Assembly (NCBI RefSeq): GCF_013302895.1
Contig: NZ_VJOK01000001.1
Coordinates: 4,401,153 to 4,463,210, forward strand
Length of the DNA: 62,058 nt
Source: Streptomyces albus subsp. chlorinus
GTDB lineage: Bacteria; Actinomycetota; Actinomycetes; Streptomycetales; Streptomycetaceae
Direction: 5' to 3'
The notes beneath the pieces are model-generated. The model was not told where the DNA came from. It searched no databases and saw nothing but the letters and a program-made list of their open reading frames with translations. Shown piece by piece: positions 18,189 through 27,589 of this stretch (positions within the stretch are counted from its first letter, which is position 1; each line of letters starts with the position of its first letter). Position numbers and translations under genes: made by a program.

Positions 18189-19940
18189 GTGGCTGGGACC
18201 ACTCACGAGGCCGACTGGGTCTCCCGTATCGCCGATGAGGTCATCGCCGAAGCGGAGCGCCGCGGCCGTAAAACCGTGGTCTGCGCGTCCGGGCTGAGCC
18301 CCTCGGGCCCCATCCACCTGGGCAACCTGCGCGAGGTGATGGTGCCGCACCTGGTCGCCGACGAGATCAAGCGGCGCGGCGTGGAGTGCGAGCACATCCT
18401 CTCCTGGGACGACTACGACCGCTTCCGCAAGGTGCCGGCCGGTGTCGAGGGCGTGGACGAGTCCTGGAACGAGCACATCGGCCGCCCCCTGACGTCCGTC
18501 CCCGCGCCGGCCGGCAGCCTGTACGCGAACTGGGCCGAGCACTTCAAGGCCGCCATGGAGGCGTCCCTGCTGGAGCTGGGCGTGCGGTACCGCGGCATCA
18601 GCCAGACCGCCCAGTACACCTCGGGCGCCTACACCGAGCAGATCCTGTTCGCGATGCGGGAGCGCGAGCGCATCGACGCCGTGCTGGACCGCTACCGGAC
18701 GCTGGAGAAGGGCGCGAAGAACGCCCAGAAGCAGGGCAAGCAGCAGAAGCAGGGCGCCCCCGTGGACGCCGCGGAGGTGCGGGCGGCCGAGGGCTCGGGC
18801 GCCGCCGCCGAGGACGACGGCTCGGGCGCCGGCGCGGGCTCCGCGTACTACCCGTACAAGCCCTACTGCACCGTCTGCGGACGCGACCTGACGACGGTCA
18901 CCGCCTACGACGACGAGACCACCGAGCTGACCTACAGCTGCCAGTGCGGTCACGGCGAGACGGTCGAGCTGCGCTCCTTCCACCACGGCAAGCTGGTGTG
19001 GAAGGTGGACTGGCCGATGCGCTGGGCCTACGAGGGCGTGGTCTTCGAGCCGTCCGGTGTGGACCACCAGTCGCCCGGCTCCTCGTTCGTGGTCGGCGGC
19101 CAGCTGGTGAAGGAGATCTTCGGCGGCGAGCAGCCCATCGGCCCGATGTACGCCTTCGTCGGCATCAGCGGCATGGCGAAGATGTCCTCCTCCAAGGGCG
19201 GCGTGCCCACCCCGGCCGACGCCCTCCAGATCATGGAGGCCCCGCTGCTGCGCTGGCTGTACGCGCGGCGCAAGCCCAACCAGTCCTTCAAGGTCGCCTT
19301 CGACCAGGAGATCCAGCGCACCTACGACGAGTGGGACGCCCTCACCCGCAAGATCTCCGAGGGCACCGCGCAGCCCGCCGACATCGCGGCGCACACCCGC
19401 GCCGCGACCACCGCGCTGGGCCCGCTGACGATCACACGGCGCCCGCTGCCCTACCGCACCCTCGCCTCCGTCACCGACATCACGGGCGGCCACGAGGAGC
19501 AGACGCTGCGCATCCTCAGCGAGCTGGACCCCGCGCACCCGGTGCACTCCCTGGACGAGGTCCGGCCCCGGCTCGACCGCGCCCACCGCTGGATCACCAC
19601 CCAGGTCCCCGCCGACCAGCGCACGCGGGTGCGGGAGGAGCCCGACACCGAGCTGCTGGCCTCGCTCGACGACACCCAGCGCGAGTCGCTGCGGCTGCTG
19701 CTGGAAGGGCTGGAGGACAACTGGTCGCTGGAGGGCCTGACGTCTCTGGTGTACGGCGTGCCGAAGGTGCAGGCGGGGCTGGACCCCGACGCGAAGCCGA
19801 CGCCCGAGCTGAAGGTCGCCCAGCGCGGCTTCTTCGCCCTGCTCTACCGCCTCCTCGTCAGCCGCGAGACGGGCCCCCGGCTGCCCACGCTGCTGCTCGC
19901 GGTGGGCGCCGAGCGGGTCCGCAAGCTGCTGGGCGGCTGA
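18189..19940 (+). CDS. lysS: Lysyl-tRNA synthetase, class I
   Basis: Class I (archaeal-type) LysRS of 583 residues, the form found in Streptomyces alongside or instead of the class II enzyme. It has a HIGH-type motif [12 protein letters not shown] near residue 38, zinc ligands in YCTVCGRD and CQCGHGE, and a KMSKS-type loop [11 protein letters not shown] near residue 330. A 45-residue Lys/Gln/Ala/Gly-rich insertion ([16 protein letters not shown] onward) lies just before the zinc-binding segment and looks like an unstructured expansion. GTG at 18189 is preferred because AAGGAAG is 8 bases upstream and homology starts there; ATG at 18141 would add 16 residues. Confidence 0.93.
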   Translation: MAGTTHEADWVSRIADEVIAEAERRGRKTVVCASGLSPSGPIHLGNLREVMVPHLVADEIKRRGVECEHILSWDDYDRFRKVPAGVEGVDESWNEHIGRPLTSVPAPAGSLYANWAEHFKAAMEASLLELGVRYRGISQTAQYTSGAYTEQILFAMRERERIDAVLDRYRTLEKGAKNAQKQGKQQKQGAPVDAAEVRAAEGSGAAAEDDGSGAGAGSAYYPYKPYCTVCGRDLTTVTAYDDETTELTYSCQCGHGETVELRSFHHGKLVWKVDWPMRWAYEGVVFEPSGVDHQSPGSSFVVGGQLVKEIFGGEQPIGPMYAFVGISGMAKMSSSKGGVPTPADALQIMEAPLLRWLYARRKPNQSFKVAFDQEIQRTYDEWDALTRKISEGTAQPADIAAHTRAATTALGPLTITRRPLPYRTLASVTDITGGHEEQTLRILSELDPAHPVHSLDEVRPRLDRAHRWITTQVPADQRTRVREEPDTELLASLDDTQRESLRLLLEGLEDNWSLEGLTSLVYGVPKVQAGLDPDAKPTPELKVAQRGFFALLYRLLVSRETGPRLPTLLLAVGAERVRKLLGG

Positions 19941-19957
19941 CCCCGCGCCGGGCGGCG

Positions 19958-21337
19958 TCAGCCCGCCAGGCCCATCTCGATGTTGTAGCGGTCCCTGAAC
20001 TCCCGCATGTAGGTGTCGAGGTAGGCCTCGCTCAGCGGGGTCCCGTCGGCGGTGGCCACCCCCATGCGCTCCCGGAGGGTGCGGGCGAGTTCGGCGGAGC
20101 CGGGGAAGGCGCTGTGCGTGGCCACGTACTGCCGGTACGCCTCGAAGTAGACCTCCTCGCGCGGCACGCCGTCCGGTATGCCGACGGGTTCGTCACCGGC
20201 GTACCCGTACGGGTCGTACCCGTCCCCGTCCGTCTCCCCGTCCTCCGGGTCCTCCGGCAGCTCCTCCGGGTCCCGTTCGGGTGGCCTCGGCTCGATGAAC
20301 AGCTCCTCCGTACGCGCCGGCGTGTACGGGGCCCGGGAGCGGACGGCGGCCTCCGGCGCGGGCTCCGCGACCGGCTCGCCCTCCGGGAGGGGCTCCGGCG
20401 CGGGCTGTTCCACCCCCGACGGCCCCGCCTCGCCGGAAGGGGTGCCGGAAGAAGGGACTTCGTGGGACGGGGCTTGGTGCGAAGAGGCTTCGTGCGAAGG
20501 GGCGTCGCGTGAAGAGGCTTCGTGTGACGGGGCCTCGTGGGGGTGGGCCTGTTCCGTGGGGCCGGCGGTGAGGAAGGCCGTCTCGTGCTGGGGGAGCGGC
20601 GCCGAGGCATCGGGCGCTGGCTGCTGCTCCGGGGCCGGTTCCGTCAGGGCCGGCGGCTCGGTCAGCCTGGTCGCCTCGGGTGCCGTCTGGCGCAGCGGCA
20701 CCCCGTAGCGGGCGAGCTTGAGCGGCATCAGGGCCTCCACGGGTGCCCGGCGCCGCCAGGAACGCCCGTACCGGGCGCGCAGCCGGGTCTCGTAGACGAG
20801 CCGGTCCTGCTCCATCCGGATCACCTCCTCGTAGCTGCGCAGCTCCCACAGCTTCATCCGCCGCCACAGGCGGAAGGTGGAGGGGAAGGCGAGCAGCCAG
20901 CGGGAGAGGCGGACGCCCTCCATGTGCTTGTCCGCCGTGATGGCCGCCACCCGGCCGGTGGCGTGGCGTGCCGCCTCGACGGTGACGACGAAGAGCACCG
21001 GGATCACCGCGTGCATGCCCACCCCGAGCGGGTCCGGCCAGGCCGCGGCGCCGTTGAAGGCGATCGTGGCGGCCGTCAGGAGCCACGCCGTCTGGCGGAG
21101 CAGGGGGAAGGGGATGCGGATCCAGGTCAGCAGCAGGTCGAGGGCGAGCAGGACGACGATGCCCGCGTCCACGCCGATCGGGAAGAACGGCGAGAACGCC
21201 CCGAAGCCCTTGCGTTCGGCCAGCTCGCGGACCGCCGCGTAGGAGCCCGCGAAACCGATCGCCGCGATCACCATGGCGCCGGCGACCACGACGCCGACGA
21301 GTACGCGGTGTATTCGGCTCAGTTGTACGCCCTGCAC
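19958..21337 (-). CDS. DUF2637 membrane protein with repeat-rich linker
   Basis: Protein of 459 residues. Four hydrophobic segments lie in the first 130 residues (RVLVGVVVAGAMVIAAIGFA; FFPIGVDAGIVVLLALDLLL and two more), matching the DUF2637/SpdA-like family that also occurs in plasmid-transfer spread proteins. A basic cytoplasmic helix follows (ATGRVAAITADKHMEGVRLS). The middle 150 residues are Pro/Glu/Ser-rich and include a five-residue tandem repeat (SHEAP/SHEAS). A conserved C-terminal 90 residues (AYRQYVATHSAFPGSAELAR) resembles a small DNA-binding or partner-binding helical domain. GTG start with GGGGGA upstream. Function unknown; the plasmid-transfer link is only family resemblance. 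Confidence 0.75.
   Translation of the reverse strand: MQGVQLSRIHRVLVGVVVAGAMVIAAIGFAGSYAAVRELAERKGFGAFSPFFPIGVDAGIVVLLALDLLLTWIRIPFPLLRQTAWLLTAATIAFNGAAAWPDPLGVGMHAVIPVLFVVTVEAARHATGRVAAITADKHMEGVRLSRWLLAFPSTFRLWRRMKLWELRSYEEVIRMEQDRLVYETRLRARYGRSWRRRAPVEALMPLKLARYGVPLRQTAPEATRLTEPPALTEPAPEQQPAPDASAPLPQHETAFLTAGPTEQAHPHEAPSHEASSRDAPSHEASSHQAPSHEVPSSGTPSGEAGPSGVEQPAPEPLPEGEPVAEPAPEAAVRSRAPYTPARTEELFIEPRPPERDPEELPEDPEDGETDGDGYDPYGYAGDEPVGIPDGVPREEVYFEAYRQYVATHSAFPGSAELARTLRERMGVATADGTPLSEAYLDTYMREFRDRYNIEMGLAG
20461..20535. repeat. 15-bp tandem repeat inside the DUF2637 gene
   Basis: Five in-frame units of 15 bases of the type CGTGCGAAGAGGCTT, encoding degenerate His-Glu-Ala-Ser/Pro-Ser pentapeptides. 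Copy number is likely to vary between strains. Confidence 0.75.
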
Positions 21338-21413
21338 TGGAGTCGTCCCCCACCCTCGGCACCCTCGGAAACTGGCGCGCCAAGCCTGGCACATCCGGGC
21401 GGGTGCGCATGCG

Positions 21414-21448
21414 CGGAGCCCGGCCCCCTGCGGGCGGGCCGGGCTCCG
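21414..21448 (-). terminator. Terminator of the first DUF3558 lipoprotein gene
   Basis: A 13-bp perfect stem, CGGAGCCCGGCCC against GGGCCGGGCTCCG, with a 9-base loop, starting 26 bases beyond the lipoprotein stop on the minus strand. Confidence 0.8.
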
Positions 21449-21473
21449 TGGTGCGCGGTCGGTGACCGGGTGG

Positions 21474-22190
21474 TCACTTGATGCTCTTGACCGCTTCCTT
21501 GGCCGCCTTCTCGGCGTTCTTCTTCACCTCGCCGGCGTCCGGCTTCTTGGCGTCCTCGAAGCCGGCGCCCTCGTAGTCCACGGTGACCACGACGTTGGCG
21601 ACCCGGGTGACCAGGCGCTCGGCGCGGTACTCCTCGGACTTGCCCTTGGTGTCCTGCTTCCTGGTCTCGTAGGCGAGGGCGGTGGCCTCGTCGCCCAGGC
21701 CGGGGACCTGGGACTCCTTGAGGTCCCGGTTGTCCTTGTTGCCGTTCTTCTCCGCGATCTGCTGCTTGCTGTAGTCCGCGGCGCGCTTGTCGCCGGAGCC
21801 GATGGCCGGGTCGGAGTCGAAGCGCTTGAGGGAGAGCGTCAGCTGCCGGTAGTCGTACTTGTCCAGACCGCTCCACAGGCAGCTGTTGGAGTCGTCGGTG
21901 TCACCGGAGCCGACGGGCTTGCCGCCCGTGTCGTCCGTCCCGGGCACCACGTCCTTGACGGTGCCCTTGCCGATGCTCTTGCAGGAGTCGGGCAGCCGCT
22001 TGAACTTCGCGGGCGCCACCGTGGGGGACTTGCTCACGGAGGCCGAGGGCTTGTCGGACTCCTTGCCCTGGTCCGAGTCCGAGGAGCAGCCGGCGACCAG
22101 CAGGACGGGGAGCGCCACTGCCGCACAGGCGAGCGTGTTCCTGACGGTCTTGCTCCGTCGAGGGGCGTTGCGCGGGGCGTTTCGGTGCAT
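21474..22190 (-). CDS. DUF3558-type lipoprotein
   Basis: Secreted lipoprotein of 238 residues. The signal peptide ends in a lipobox (LLVAGC, Cys near residue 31), followed by a Ser/Asp/Lys-rich linker and a DUF3558 domain: PDSCKSIGKGTVKDVVPG with the first conserved cysteine and SNSCLWSGL with the second, then RVANVVVTVDYEGAGFE. Family members are abundant Streptomyces and mycobacterial envelope lipoproteins of unknown role. It is paralogous to, and in tandem with, the next gene. The C-terminus is Lys/Ala-rich. Confidence 0.8.
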   Translation of the reverse strand: MHRNAPRNAPRRSKTVRNTLACAAVALPVLLVAGCSSDSDQGKESDKPSASVSKSPTVAPAKFKRLPDSCKSIGKGTVKDVVPGTDDTGGKPVGSGDTDDSNSCLWSGLDKYDYRQLTLSLKRFDSDPAIGSGDKRAADYSKQQIAEKNGNKDNRDLKESQVPGLGDEATALAYETRKQDTKGKSEEYRAERLVTRVANVVVTVDYEGAGFEDAKKPDAGEVKKNAEKAAKEAVKSIK

Positions 22191-22298
22191 GGTTCCTTCG
22201 CTTCCGGGGTCTTCACCAGTTGAGCCGGGCCGGCCGGCGGCCAGCGGTGCTGACGGAACGGTACGCAACCCATGGGGCGGTGTGGGCGTTTCGTGGCA

Positions 22299-22366
22299 CC
22301 TTCCACAGCGTGGGACTGCCCACAGGGTGGCGCTGCCCACAAGGTGGCGCCGGTCACAGTGCGGCG
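22299..22366. repeat. Four 17-bp iterons between the two lipoprotein genes
   Basis: Units CCTTCCACAGCGTGGGA, CTGCCCACAGGGTGGCG, CTGCCCACAAGGTGGCG and CCGGTCACAGTGCGGCG follow one another without gaps. The core CACAGNGTGG is partly palindromic. They sit 110-175 bases upstream of the first lipoprotein start and could be a regulator-binding array. Confidence 0.6.
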
Positions 22367-22374
22367 GGCGCCCG

Positions 22375-23343
22375 TCAGTCCTCGAACTGCTCGGCGAGTT
22401 GCGCGGCCAGCTCGCGGGCCCGCTCCTGCAGCTCCTGGCTGTCAGGGATGCGGTGCTTGTCGGTCACCCACTGCTCGTACTCGACGGTGGCGATCACATT
22501 GGCCGTACGGAAGACCAGCGTGATGTCCCGGTGCAGCCCGGAGTCGGCGGTGTGCAGTTCGTCGTCGATGTAGGCGGCGTCCCCGAGGTCGTCCAGGGAG
22601 CGTGGTGCCAGGTCCTCGCCGGGGGTGGCGGAGGGGCTGTCCGTGACGTCGTCCTCGGGGGAGGAAGACGCGTCCGGGGCGCCGGAGGGGGAGGTGTGCC
22701 CGTCGGGGGACGTCCCGCCCTTGTGACCGGAACCTTTCTCCCCGTCCTTCTTGGAGGAGTCCGTTTTCGGGGAGCCGGAGGACTTGGAGCCGGAGTCCGG
22801 CTCGGAGCCGGGGTCCGGCTCGGAGTCGGCGTCGGGGGAGGTGTCGTCCGGATCGAGCGGGATCCCCGCCTTGCGGGCCTTCTTGGCGTAGAGCCGCTCG
22901 GCCTGCTCGTCGTCGCTGACGGCCGGGTCGTAGGAGACGACCCGCTCGAAGTCGATGTTGAGGTGGCGGGTGCTGAGGGAGGTCGCGTTCTTCCAGCGGC
23001 AGCCCACGCGCCGGTCCGTGTCGTAGGTCGCGGTCGGCTCGCCCTCGTAGGGGCTCGCGCCGGCGCTGGGGGCGGCCGTGCCGTCGTCCTCGGCCGCCGC
23101 GCCGGGGAGCATCTCGCGGAGCGTGCCGACGCTCACCACGTCGCACGGTTTGGGCAGGGTGCGGTACTTGCCCGGCTCGGCCGCGGTCGGCGAGGCGGAG
23201 GAGTCGCCCGCCTTGCCGTCCTCACCGCCGTCGGAGCCGGAGGAGCCGGTGCAGGCGGTCAGGGCGCCCGCGAGAACGAGGGCCAGTGCGGCGTTGGTCG
23301 CGTACGTCGTGCGTACGGCGTACTTTCTTGCCCTCCGCGGCAC
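22375..23343 (-). CDS. DUF3558-type lipoprotein, long form
   Basis: Second lipoprotein (322 residues), paralogue of its neighbour. GTG start with GGAGG 7 bases upstream. Signal peptide with lipobox LAGALTAC. The domain elements LPKPCDVVSVGTLREMLPG and VGCRWKN carry the conserved cysteines, and FRTANVIATVEYEQW matches the DUF3558 end. It differs by an insertion of about 100 residues of acidic low-complexity sequence (PDADSEPDPGSEPDSGSKSS) in the middle of the domain. Envelope location is supported; function is not. Confidence 0.78.
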   Translation of the reverse strand: MPRRARKYAVRTTYATNAALALVLAGALTACTGSSGSDGGEDGKAGDSSASPTAAEPGKYRTLPKPCDVVSVGTLREMLPGAAAEDDGTAAPSAGASPYEGEPTATYDTDRRVGCRWKNATSLSTRHLNIDFERVVSYDPAVSDDEQAERLYAKKARKAGIPLDPDDTSPDADSEPDPGSEPDSGSKSSGSPKTDSSKKDGEKGSGHKGGTSPDGHTSPSGAPDASSSPEDDVTDSPSATPGEDLAPRSLDDLGDAAYIDDELHTADSGLHRDITLVFRTANVIATVEYEQWVTDKHRIPDSQELQERARELAAQLAEQFED

Positions 23344-23542
23344 GGCTGCCTCCTCGCTCGGATCGTCGTACGGCGCCTCGCGGCCGGCGTACGCCCGCAG
23401 AGCGTTCCGCCGACGGGGCGACGGGACCATGTCTACCGCACACGCCGCTCAGGCGTCCGGTCGGACGGCGGCTATGTTGCGCAAAGTCAGTCTTTTCCTT
23501 TTCGCCGCTCCTTCGCCCACGGGTGCCTTCCTGTCCGCGGGT

Positions 23543-23574
23543 TTCCGGATCAGCAACGTTCCGGATTGGCAACG
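23543..23574. repeat. 16-bp direct repeat upstream of the BCCT gene
   Basis: TTCCGGATCAGCAACG is followed at once by TTCCGGATTGGCAACG. The 505-base gap between the lipoprotein and transporter genes holds no gene; this repeat and the CCTGCTG/CAGCAGG inverted repeat nearby are its only clear structures. Confidence 0.55.
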
Positions 23575-23683
23575 ACCCCCCGGTTGGCCGTTCCGAGGGG
23601 CTCCCCCCGGGGGCCCCTGGCCCTAGGCTTACCGGGTTCTGCTGGTCACTCACCGTGGCATCGGGAGCTGATGCGCCGTCAAC

Positions 23684-23699
23684 CCTGCTGCTCAGCAGG
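23684..23699. promoter_or_regulatory. Inverted repeat CCTGCTG-CT-CAGCAGG
   Basis: A perfect 7-bp-arm palindrome about 150 bases before the transporter start; a candidate operator for osmotic or substrate control. No regulator gene lies beside it. Confidence 0.35.
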
Positions 23700-23848
23700 A
23701 CGGTTGGACGAGAAGAACGTGTCGAGGGAGGCGCCGTCGCGGTCGGATTACTTTTTTCGAAGCCGGGTAGCGGCCACCCGAATCCATGGCAGGTATCCGC
23801 GCGCGTGAGAGGACCGCATGTCCTCCGGAGGAAGGACAACAGACAAAC

Positions 23849-25642
23849 GTGAAATCTGAGACAGAGGAGGCGTTCGCCTCCAGCGGGGGACGGACCAGGG
23901 GCCCGCAGACAGACCGCCTCGTGTTCGGCGTCACGGCGCTGCTCACGCTCGCCTTCGTGGTGTGGGGCGCGGTCGCCACGGACTCCCTGGCCGATGTCTC
24001 CTCGGAAATGCTGAGCTGGACGATGCACAACGGCGGCTGGGCCTTCGTGCTCGCGGCCACCGGTTTCGTCGTCTTCTCGCTGTGGCTGGCCTTCAGCCGC
24101 TACGGCAAGATCACCCTCGGTAAGGAGGGGGAGGAGCCGGAGTTCAGGACCGTGTCCTGGATCGCCATGATGTTCAGCGCCGGCATGGGCATCGGGCTGA
24201 TGTTCTACGGCGTCAGCGAGCCGCTGAGCCACTTCCAGGACCCTCCGCCCGGCACGAACCCGGGCAGCGACGCGGAGCGCATGGAGACCTCGCTGGCCAC
24301 CACGCTCTTCCACTGGACGCTCCACCCGTGGGCGATCTACGCGGTGGTCGGCCTGGCCATCGCCTACAGCTGCTTCCGCCGCGGCCGGCGGCAGACGATC
24401 AGCGCGGTCTTCACCCCGCTGATCGGCGAGAAGGCGGCCAACGGCGGCGTCGGCAAGGTCATCGACATCCTGGCGATCTTCGCCACGCTGTTCGGCTCCG
24501 CCGCCTCGCTGGGCCTGGGTGCCCTCCAGATCGGCAGCGGCATAGAGGAGGCGGGCTGGGCGAGCAAGGTCAGCACCGGGGTGCTGGTCGCCATCATCAT
24601 CGTGCTCACCGCGGCCTTCGTGGCCTCGGCCGTCTCCGGTGTGGAGAAGGGCGTCCAGTGGCTGTCCAACATCAACATGGTGCTGGCCGGGCTCCTGGTG
24701 GTCTTCCTCTTCATCGCGGGCCCGACGATCCTGATGCTCAACATGGTGCCCACCTCGGTCGGGAGCTTCCTCGGTGATCTGCCCCAGATGATCGGGCGCA
24801 CCGACTCCGCGGCCGGCAAGGGCGTCGCCGACTGGCTGTCCAGCTGGACCGTCTTCTACTGGGCGTGGTGGATCTCCTGGACGCCGTTCGTCGGCATGTT
24901 CATCGCCCGCATCAGCCGGGGCCGCACCATCCGCCAGTTCGTCGGCGGCGTGATCCTGGTCCCGAGCGTCGTGAGCCTCATCTGGTTCGCGATCTTCGGC
25001 GGTACGTCGATGAAGCTGCAGAGCGACGGCGTCAACCTGGGCGACACCCAGGAGTCGCAGCTGTTCAACGTGCTGAACGAGTACCCGATCGCCAGCGTCA
25101 CCGGCCTCATCGTGATGATCCTGGTCGGCATCTTCTTCGTCTCCGGTGCCGACGCGGCCTCCATTGTGATGGGCACGCTCTCGCAGAAGGGCACGCTGGA
25201 GCCCACCCGCGGCGTCGTCATCGTCTGGGGTGTGCTCACCGGTGCCGTCGGCGCGGTCATGCTGATGATCGGCGGTGGTGGGGACGAAGCGCTCACCGGG
25301 CTGAAGAACCTCACGATCCTGGTGGCCGTCCCGTTCACCGTCGTGATGATCGGCTTGTGTTTCGCGCTCACCAAGGACCTGCGCAGGGACCCGCTGATCA
25401 TCCGCGCCGAACGGGGCGAGGAGGCGGTGGGCAGCGCGGTCGTCGCCGCGCACGAGCAGTACGGCGGCGAGTTCGAGTTCCAGATCCAGCCGGTGAACCC
25501 CGACGCGCCCAAGCTGGACGCCGAGGTGCTGGACGCGGAGGTCGCCCAGGCCGTCAGCGACGCGGTCGTGGCGGCCGAGCAGTCCCAGCCCGGCTCCGAG
25601 CAGGACCGGGGCGAGCCGGAGGACGGCAAGGGCACGAGCTGA
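23849..25642 (+). CDS. BCCT family transporter (betaine/carnitine/choline)
   Basis: Secondary transporter of the betaine-carnitine-choline family, 597 residues with about 12 membrane segments. Family landmarks are GMGIGLMFYGVSEPLSHF near residue 115 (the glycine-rich helix) and WWISWTPFVGMFIARISRG near residue 340 (the BCCT signature with substrate-box tryptophans). A soluble acidic C-terminal tail of about 90 residues follows the last helix, as in osmosensing members such as BetP. GTG at 23849 is chosen because the family N-terminus (TDRLVFGVTALLTLAF) follows; GGAGGAAGGA lies 13 bases upstream, rather far, so ATG at 23786 remains possible. Probably imports glycine betaine, carnitine or choline; carnitine-degrading genes lie 30 kb away. 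Confidence 0.92.
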   Translation: MKSETEEAFASSGGRTRGPQTDRLVFGVTALLTLAFVVWGAVATDSLADVSSEMLSWTMHNGGWAFVLAATGFVVFSLWLAFSRYGKITLGKEGEEPEFRTVSWIAMMFSAGMGIGLMFYGVSEPLSHFQDPPPGTNPGSDAERMETSLATTLFHWTLHPWAIYAVVGLAIAYSCFRRGRRQTISAVFTPLIGEKAANGGVGKVIDILAIFATLFGSAASLGLGALQIGSGIEEAGWASKVSTGVLVAIIIVLTAAFVASAVSGVEKGVQWLSNINMVLAGLLVVFLFIAGPTILMLNMVPTSVGSFLGDLPQMIGRTDSAAGKGVADWLSSWTVFYWAWWISWTPFVGMFIARISRGRTIRQFVGGVILVPSVVSLIWFAIFGGTSMKLQSDGVNLGDTQESQLFNVLNEYPIASVTGLIVMILVGIFFVSGADAASIVMGTLSQKGTLEPTRGVVIVWGVLTGAVGAVMLMIGGGGDEALTGLKNLTILVAVPFTVVMIGLCFALTKDLRRDPLIIRAERGEEAVGSAVVAAHEQYGGEFEFQIQPVNPDAPKLDAEVLDAEVAQAVSDAVVAAEQSQPGSEQDRGEPEDGKGTS

Positions 25643-25727
25643 GGCGCTGGTCCGGAGAGGCACCGGCCCGGAGAGGCGCCGGTTCTGGGCGGCGCCGGCC
25701 CTGAGAGGCCGGCCCGGCCGCAGGGCG

Positions 25728-25768
25728 ACGGGTGTCCCGCCACCGCATCGCGGTGGCGGGACACCCGT
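25728..25768. terminator. Bidirectional terminator after the BCCT gene
   Basis: A perfect 19-bp stem (ACGGGTGTCCCGCCACCGC and complement) with a 3-base ATC loop, between the convergent transporter and DUF389 genes. Just upstream, CCGGAGAGGC-CCGG is repeated imperfectly. Confidence 0.9.
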
Positions 25769-25820
25769 TCTCGTACGGGAGGCGCGGGGAGGGAGAGCCG
25801 TCGCCGGGGGCGGGGCGCCC

Positions 25821-26759
25821 TCAGGCCGTCGTCGCCCGGCGGCGCTGGCAGGACCAGAACAGCTTCTGGCCCAGAAGGGTGAGCGTCCCCGCCAGCACGA
25901 TGCCCGCGAGGTTCACCAGGAGCTGGAGGAACGAGCCGCCCGTCTCGCCCAGGTTCCCGTAGCTGAGCGCGACCGCCGCGTTGGCCGCGGCCGGCACCGT
26001 CGTCACCGAGATGGCGACGCCCACCAGCGCACCGGACTTGGCGGAGGTCAGCGAGACGATCCCGGCCACGCCCGCCAGCAGCGCGACCACGAACGACATC
26101 GGGTCGGGCTTCCAGATGAAGTCGGTCATCGGGTGCGGCTTGACGAAGTCCGCGTGCGTGAACAGCCCCAGCGTGTCCATCAGGACGGCGAAGCCCCCGG
26201 TGAGCAGCATCGCCAGCGGGAAGCCCACCAGCACGGCCGTCAGGGACCGCCACAGCAGCCGGGGCGCCCGTCGCACGATGCCCGTGCACACCCCGGCGAG
26301 CGGGCCGAACTCGGGCCCGACGACCATCGCCCCGACGATCAGGATGGCGCTGTCCGTCTGCACGCCGCAGGCCGCCAGCATCGTGGCGACGGTCAGGAAC
26401 GTCAGATACGTCAGCGTCAGCCGCGACTCCTCGTGGGTGGCCTCGGTCAGCGACTCCCACAGCACGGCGTCCACGCCCTCGCCCGGCGCCTCGGCCTCGG
26501 CGGTCTCGGCGCGGGCCGACAGCGACAGGTCGATGTTCTCCACCGCGATGGACCCGTGCTCGGCCAGGCCCAGCTTCCGTAGCCCGGCCAGCAGTTCGTC
26601 CCCCGCCTCGCGGGCGACGTCGCACGTCACGACGTCGCCGGCCGGGTCGCGGGCGGCACCGTCCAGCACCACGAGATGGGTCGCGCCGACCGTCTCCTCC
26701 AGCAGGGCGGTGACCTGGGCGGTGCGGTCGGCGGGTGTGATGATCCGCAGGTGCAGCAT
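25821..26759 (-). CDS. DUF389 integral membrane protein
   Basis: Membrane protein of 312 residues from the DUF389 (TIGR00341) family. An N-terminal soluble ferredoxin-like domain of about 100 residues (MLHLRIITPADRTAQVTALL) precedes five to six hydrophobic helices, including LTYLTFLTVATMLAACGV and the conserved AMVVGPEFGPLAGV loop. No biochemical role is established for the family. Closest partners here are the BCCT transporter (convergent) and a conserved hypothetical gene. Confidence 0.85.
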   Translation of the reverse strand: MLHLRIITPADRTAQVTALLEETVGATHLVVLDGAARDPAGDVVTCDVAREAGDELLAGLRKLGLAEHGSIAVENIDLSLSARAETAEAEAPGEGVDAVLWESLTEATHEESRLTLTYLTFLTVATMLAACGVQTDSAILIVGAMVVGPEFGPLAGVCTGIVRRAPRLLWRSLTAVLVGFPLAMLLTGGFAVLMDTLGLFTHADFVKPHPMTDFIWKPDPMSFVVALLAGVAGIVSLTSAKSGALVGVAISVTTVPAAANAAVALSYGNLGETGGSFLQLLVNLAGIVLAGTLTLLGQKLFWSCQRRRATTA

Positions 26760-26824
26760 GGCGCGACAGCGTAGCCGCCGCGGCGGCCGGCGGAGAGGCT
26801 ACGGCCGCCCGGCCGCCGGCCGGG

Positions 26825-27253
26825 TCACGGCCACACCAGGCAGTACGCCTGGTGGCCCGCCTCGTGCAGGCGGTCGGAGAAGTCCTGCCAGCGGTGCAGG
26901 AGTTGGTAGACGTTGAAGGCGTCCTGGGGCCCGGCGCGGTCGGGGACCGTGGACCAGATGAAGGCCGCGGCGCCCACCGTCTCGTCCCCGACGCCGCGCA
27001 GCGGGTCGACGACGGTCATCGGGAGCTTCACCACGGCGTAGTCCGGGTGCAGGACGACGAGTTCGAGCGGCGGGACCCGGTGCAGAGGTATCCCCTCGAT
27101 CCCCGTCAGCACCATCGCCGCCATCGTCTCGGGCTTGATCTTGGTGAACATGCCCTGGCCCAGCTCGTCCCCGCCCAGCTCCTCCGGGCGCATCGAGATC
27201 GGGACGCGCGCGGCCGTGGCGCCGTCCGGCGCCCCGAAGTACTTGTAGGTCAC
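26825..27253 (-). CDS. Conserved actinobacterial hypothetical protein
   Basis: About 142 residues starting [21 protein letters not shown] do not recognise a named family. The protein looks globular, with hydrophobic strands ([20 protein letters not shown]) and a C-terminal helix-rich part ending HQAYCLVWP. No signal peptide or membrane segment. GTG at 27253 is chosen because the 90 residues that an upstream ATG at 27532 would add are Gly/Thr low complexity; that longer form cannot be excluded. The gene lies divergently from hemL. Confidence 0.65.
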   Translation of the reverse strand: MTYKYFGAPDGATAARVPISMRPEELGGDELGQGMFTKIKPETMAAMVLTGIEGIPLHRVPPLELVVLHPDYAVVKLPMTVVDPLRGVGDETVGAAAFIWSTVPDRAGPQDAFNVYQLLHRWQDFSDRLHEAGHQAYCLVWP

Positions 27254-27589
27254 CCCCACTCGGCCGCCACCCCTGCCGCTCCTGGTCCTCGCCCTGCTCC
27301 CGATGCCCGCGAGGCCACCGCCCTCGACGAGGCCGCCGCCCCGCACGATGCCGCTGCCGCTCGTGGTCCCGCTGTCCGCCGTCGTACCGCCCGGCCCCGT
27401 ACCGCTGTGGGTGCTGCCCGCCGCGGTGCCGTCCCCGGGTCCGGCCGCGGTGCGCCTGTGGCGCCCCTGCGCACGCTCCGGGCCAGTCTCCGAGGGGCCG
27501 GGCCCCTCCCCCAGTCCGCCACCGCGATGCATGTCACCACCCGACTGCTCATCCGAGCCGCACTGCCGTCCCGGTGCGGCCCGATCATC

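Noticed and set aside
19958..21337. Integrated plasmid suggested by a DUF2637 (Spd-like) protein
   Set aside because: No tra, rep, integrase or attachment site accompanies it, and it sits next to core tRNA synthetase genes.
23222..25663. Long minus-strand frame opposite the BCCT transporter
   Set aside because: Antisense shadow; the plus-strand frame has clear membrane helices and the BCCT signature.
27254..27532. Longer N-terminus for the conserved hypothetical protein near hemL
   Set aside because: The added 90 residues are Gly/Thr/Arg low complexity without homology; kept only as an alternative start.
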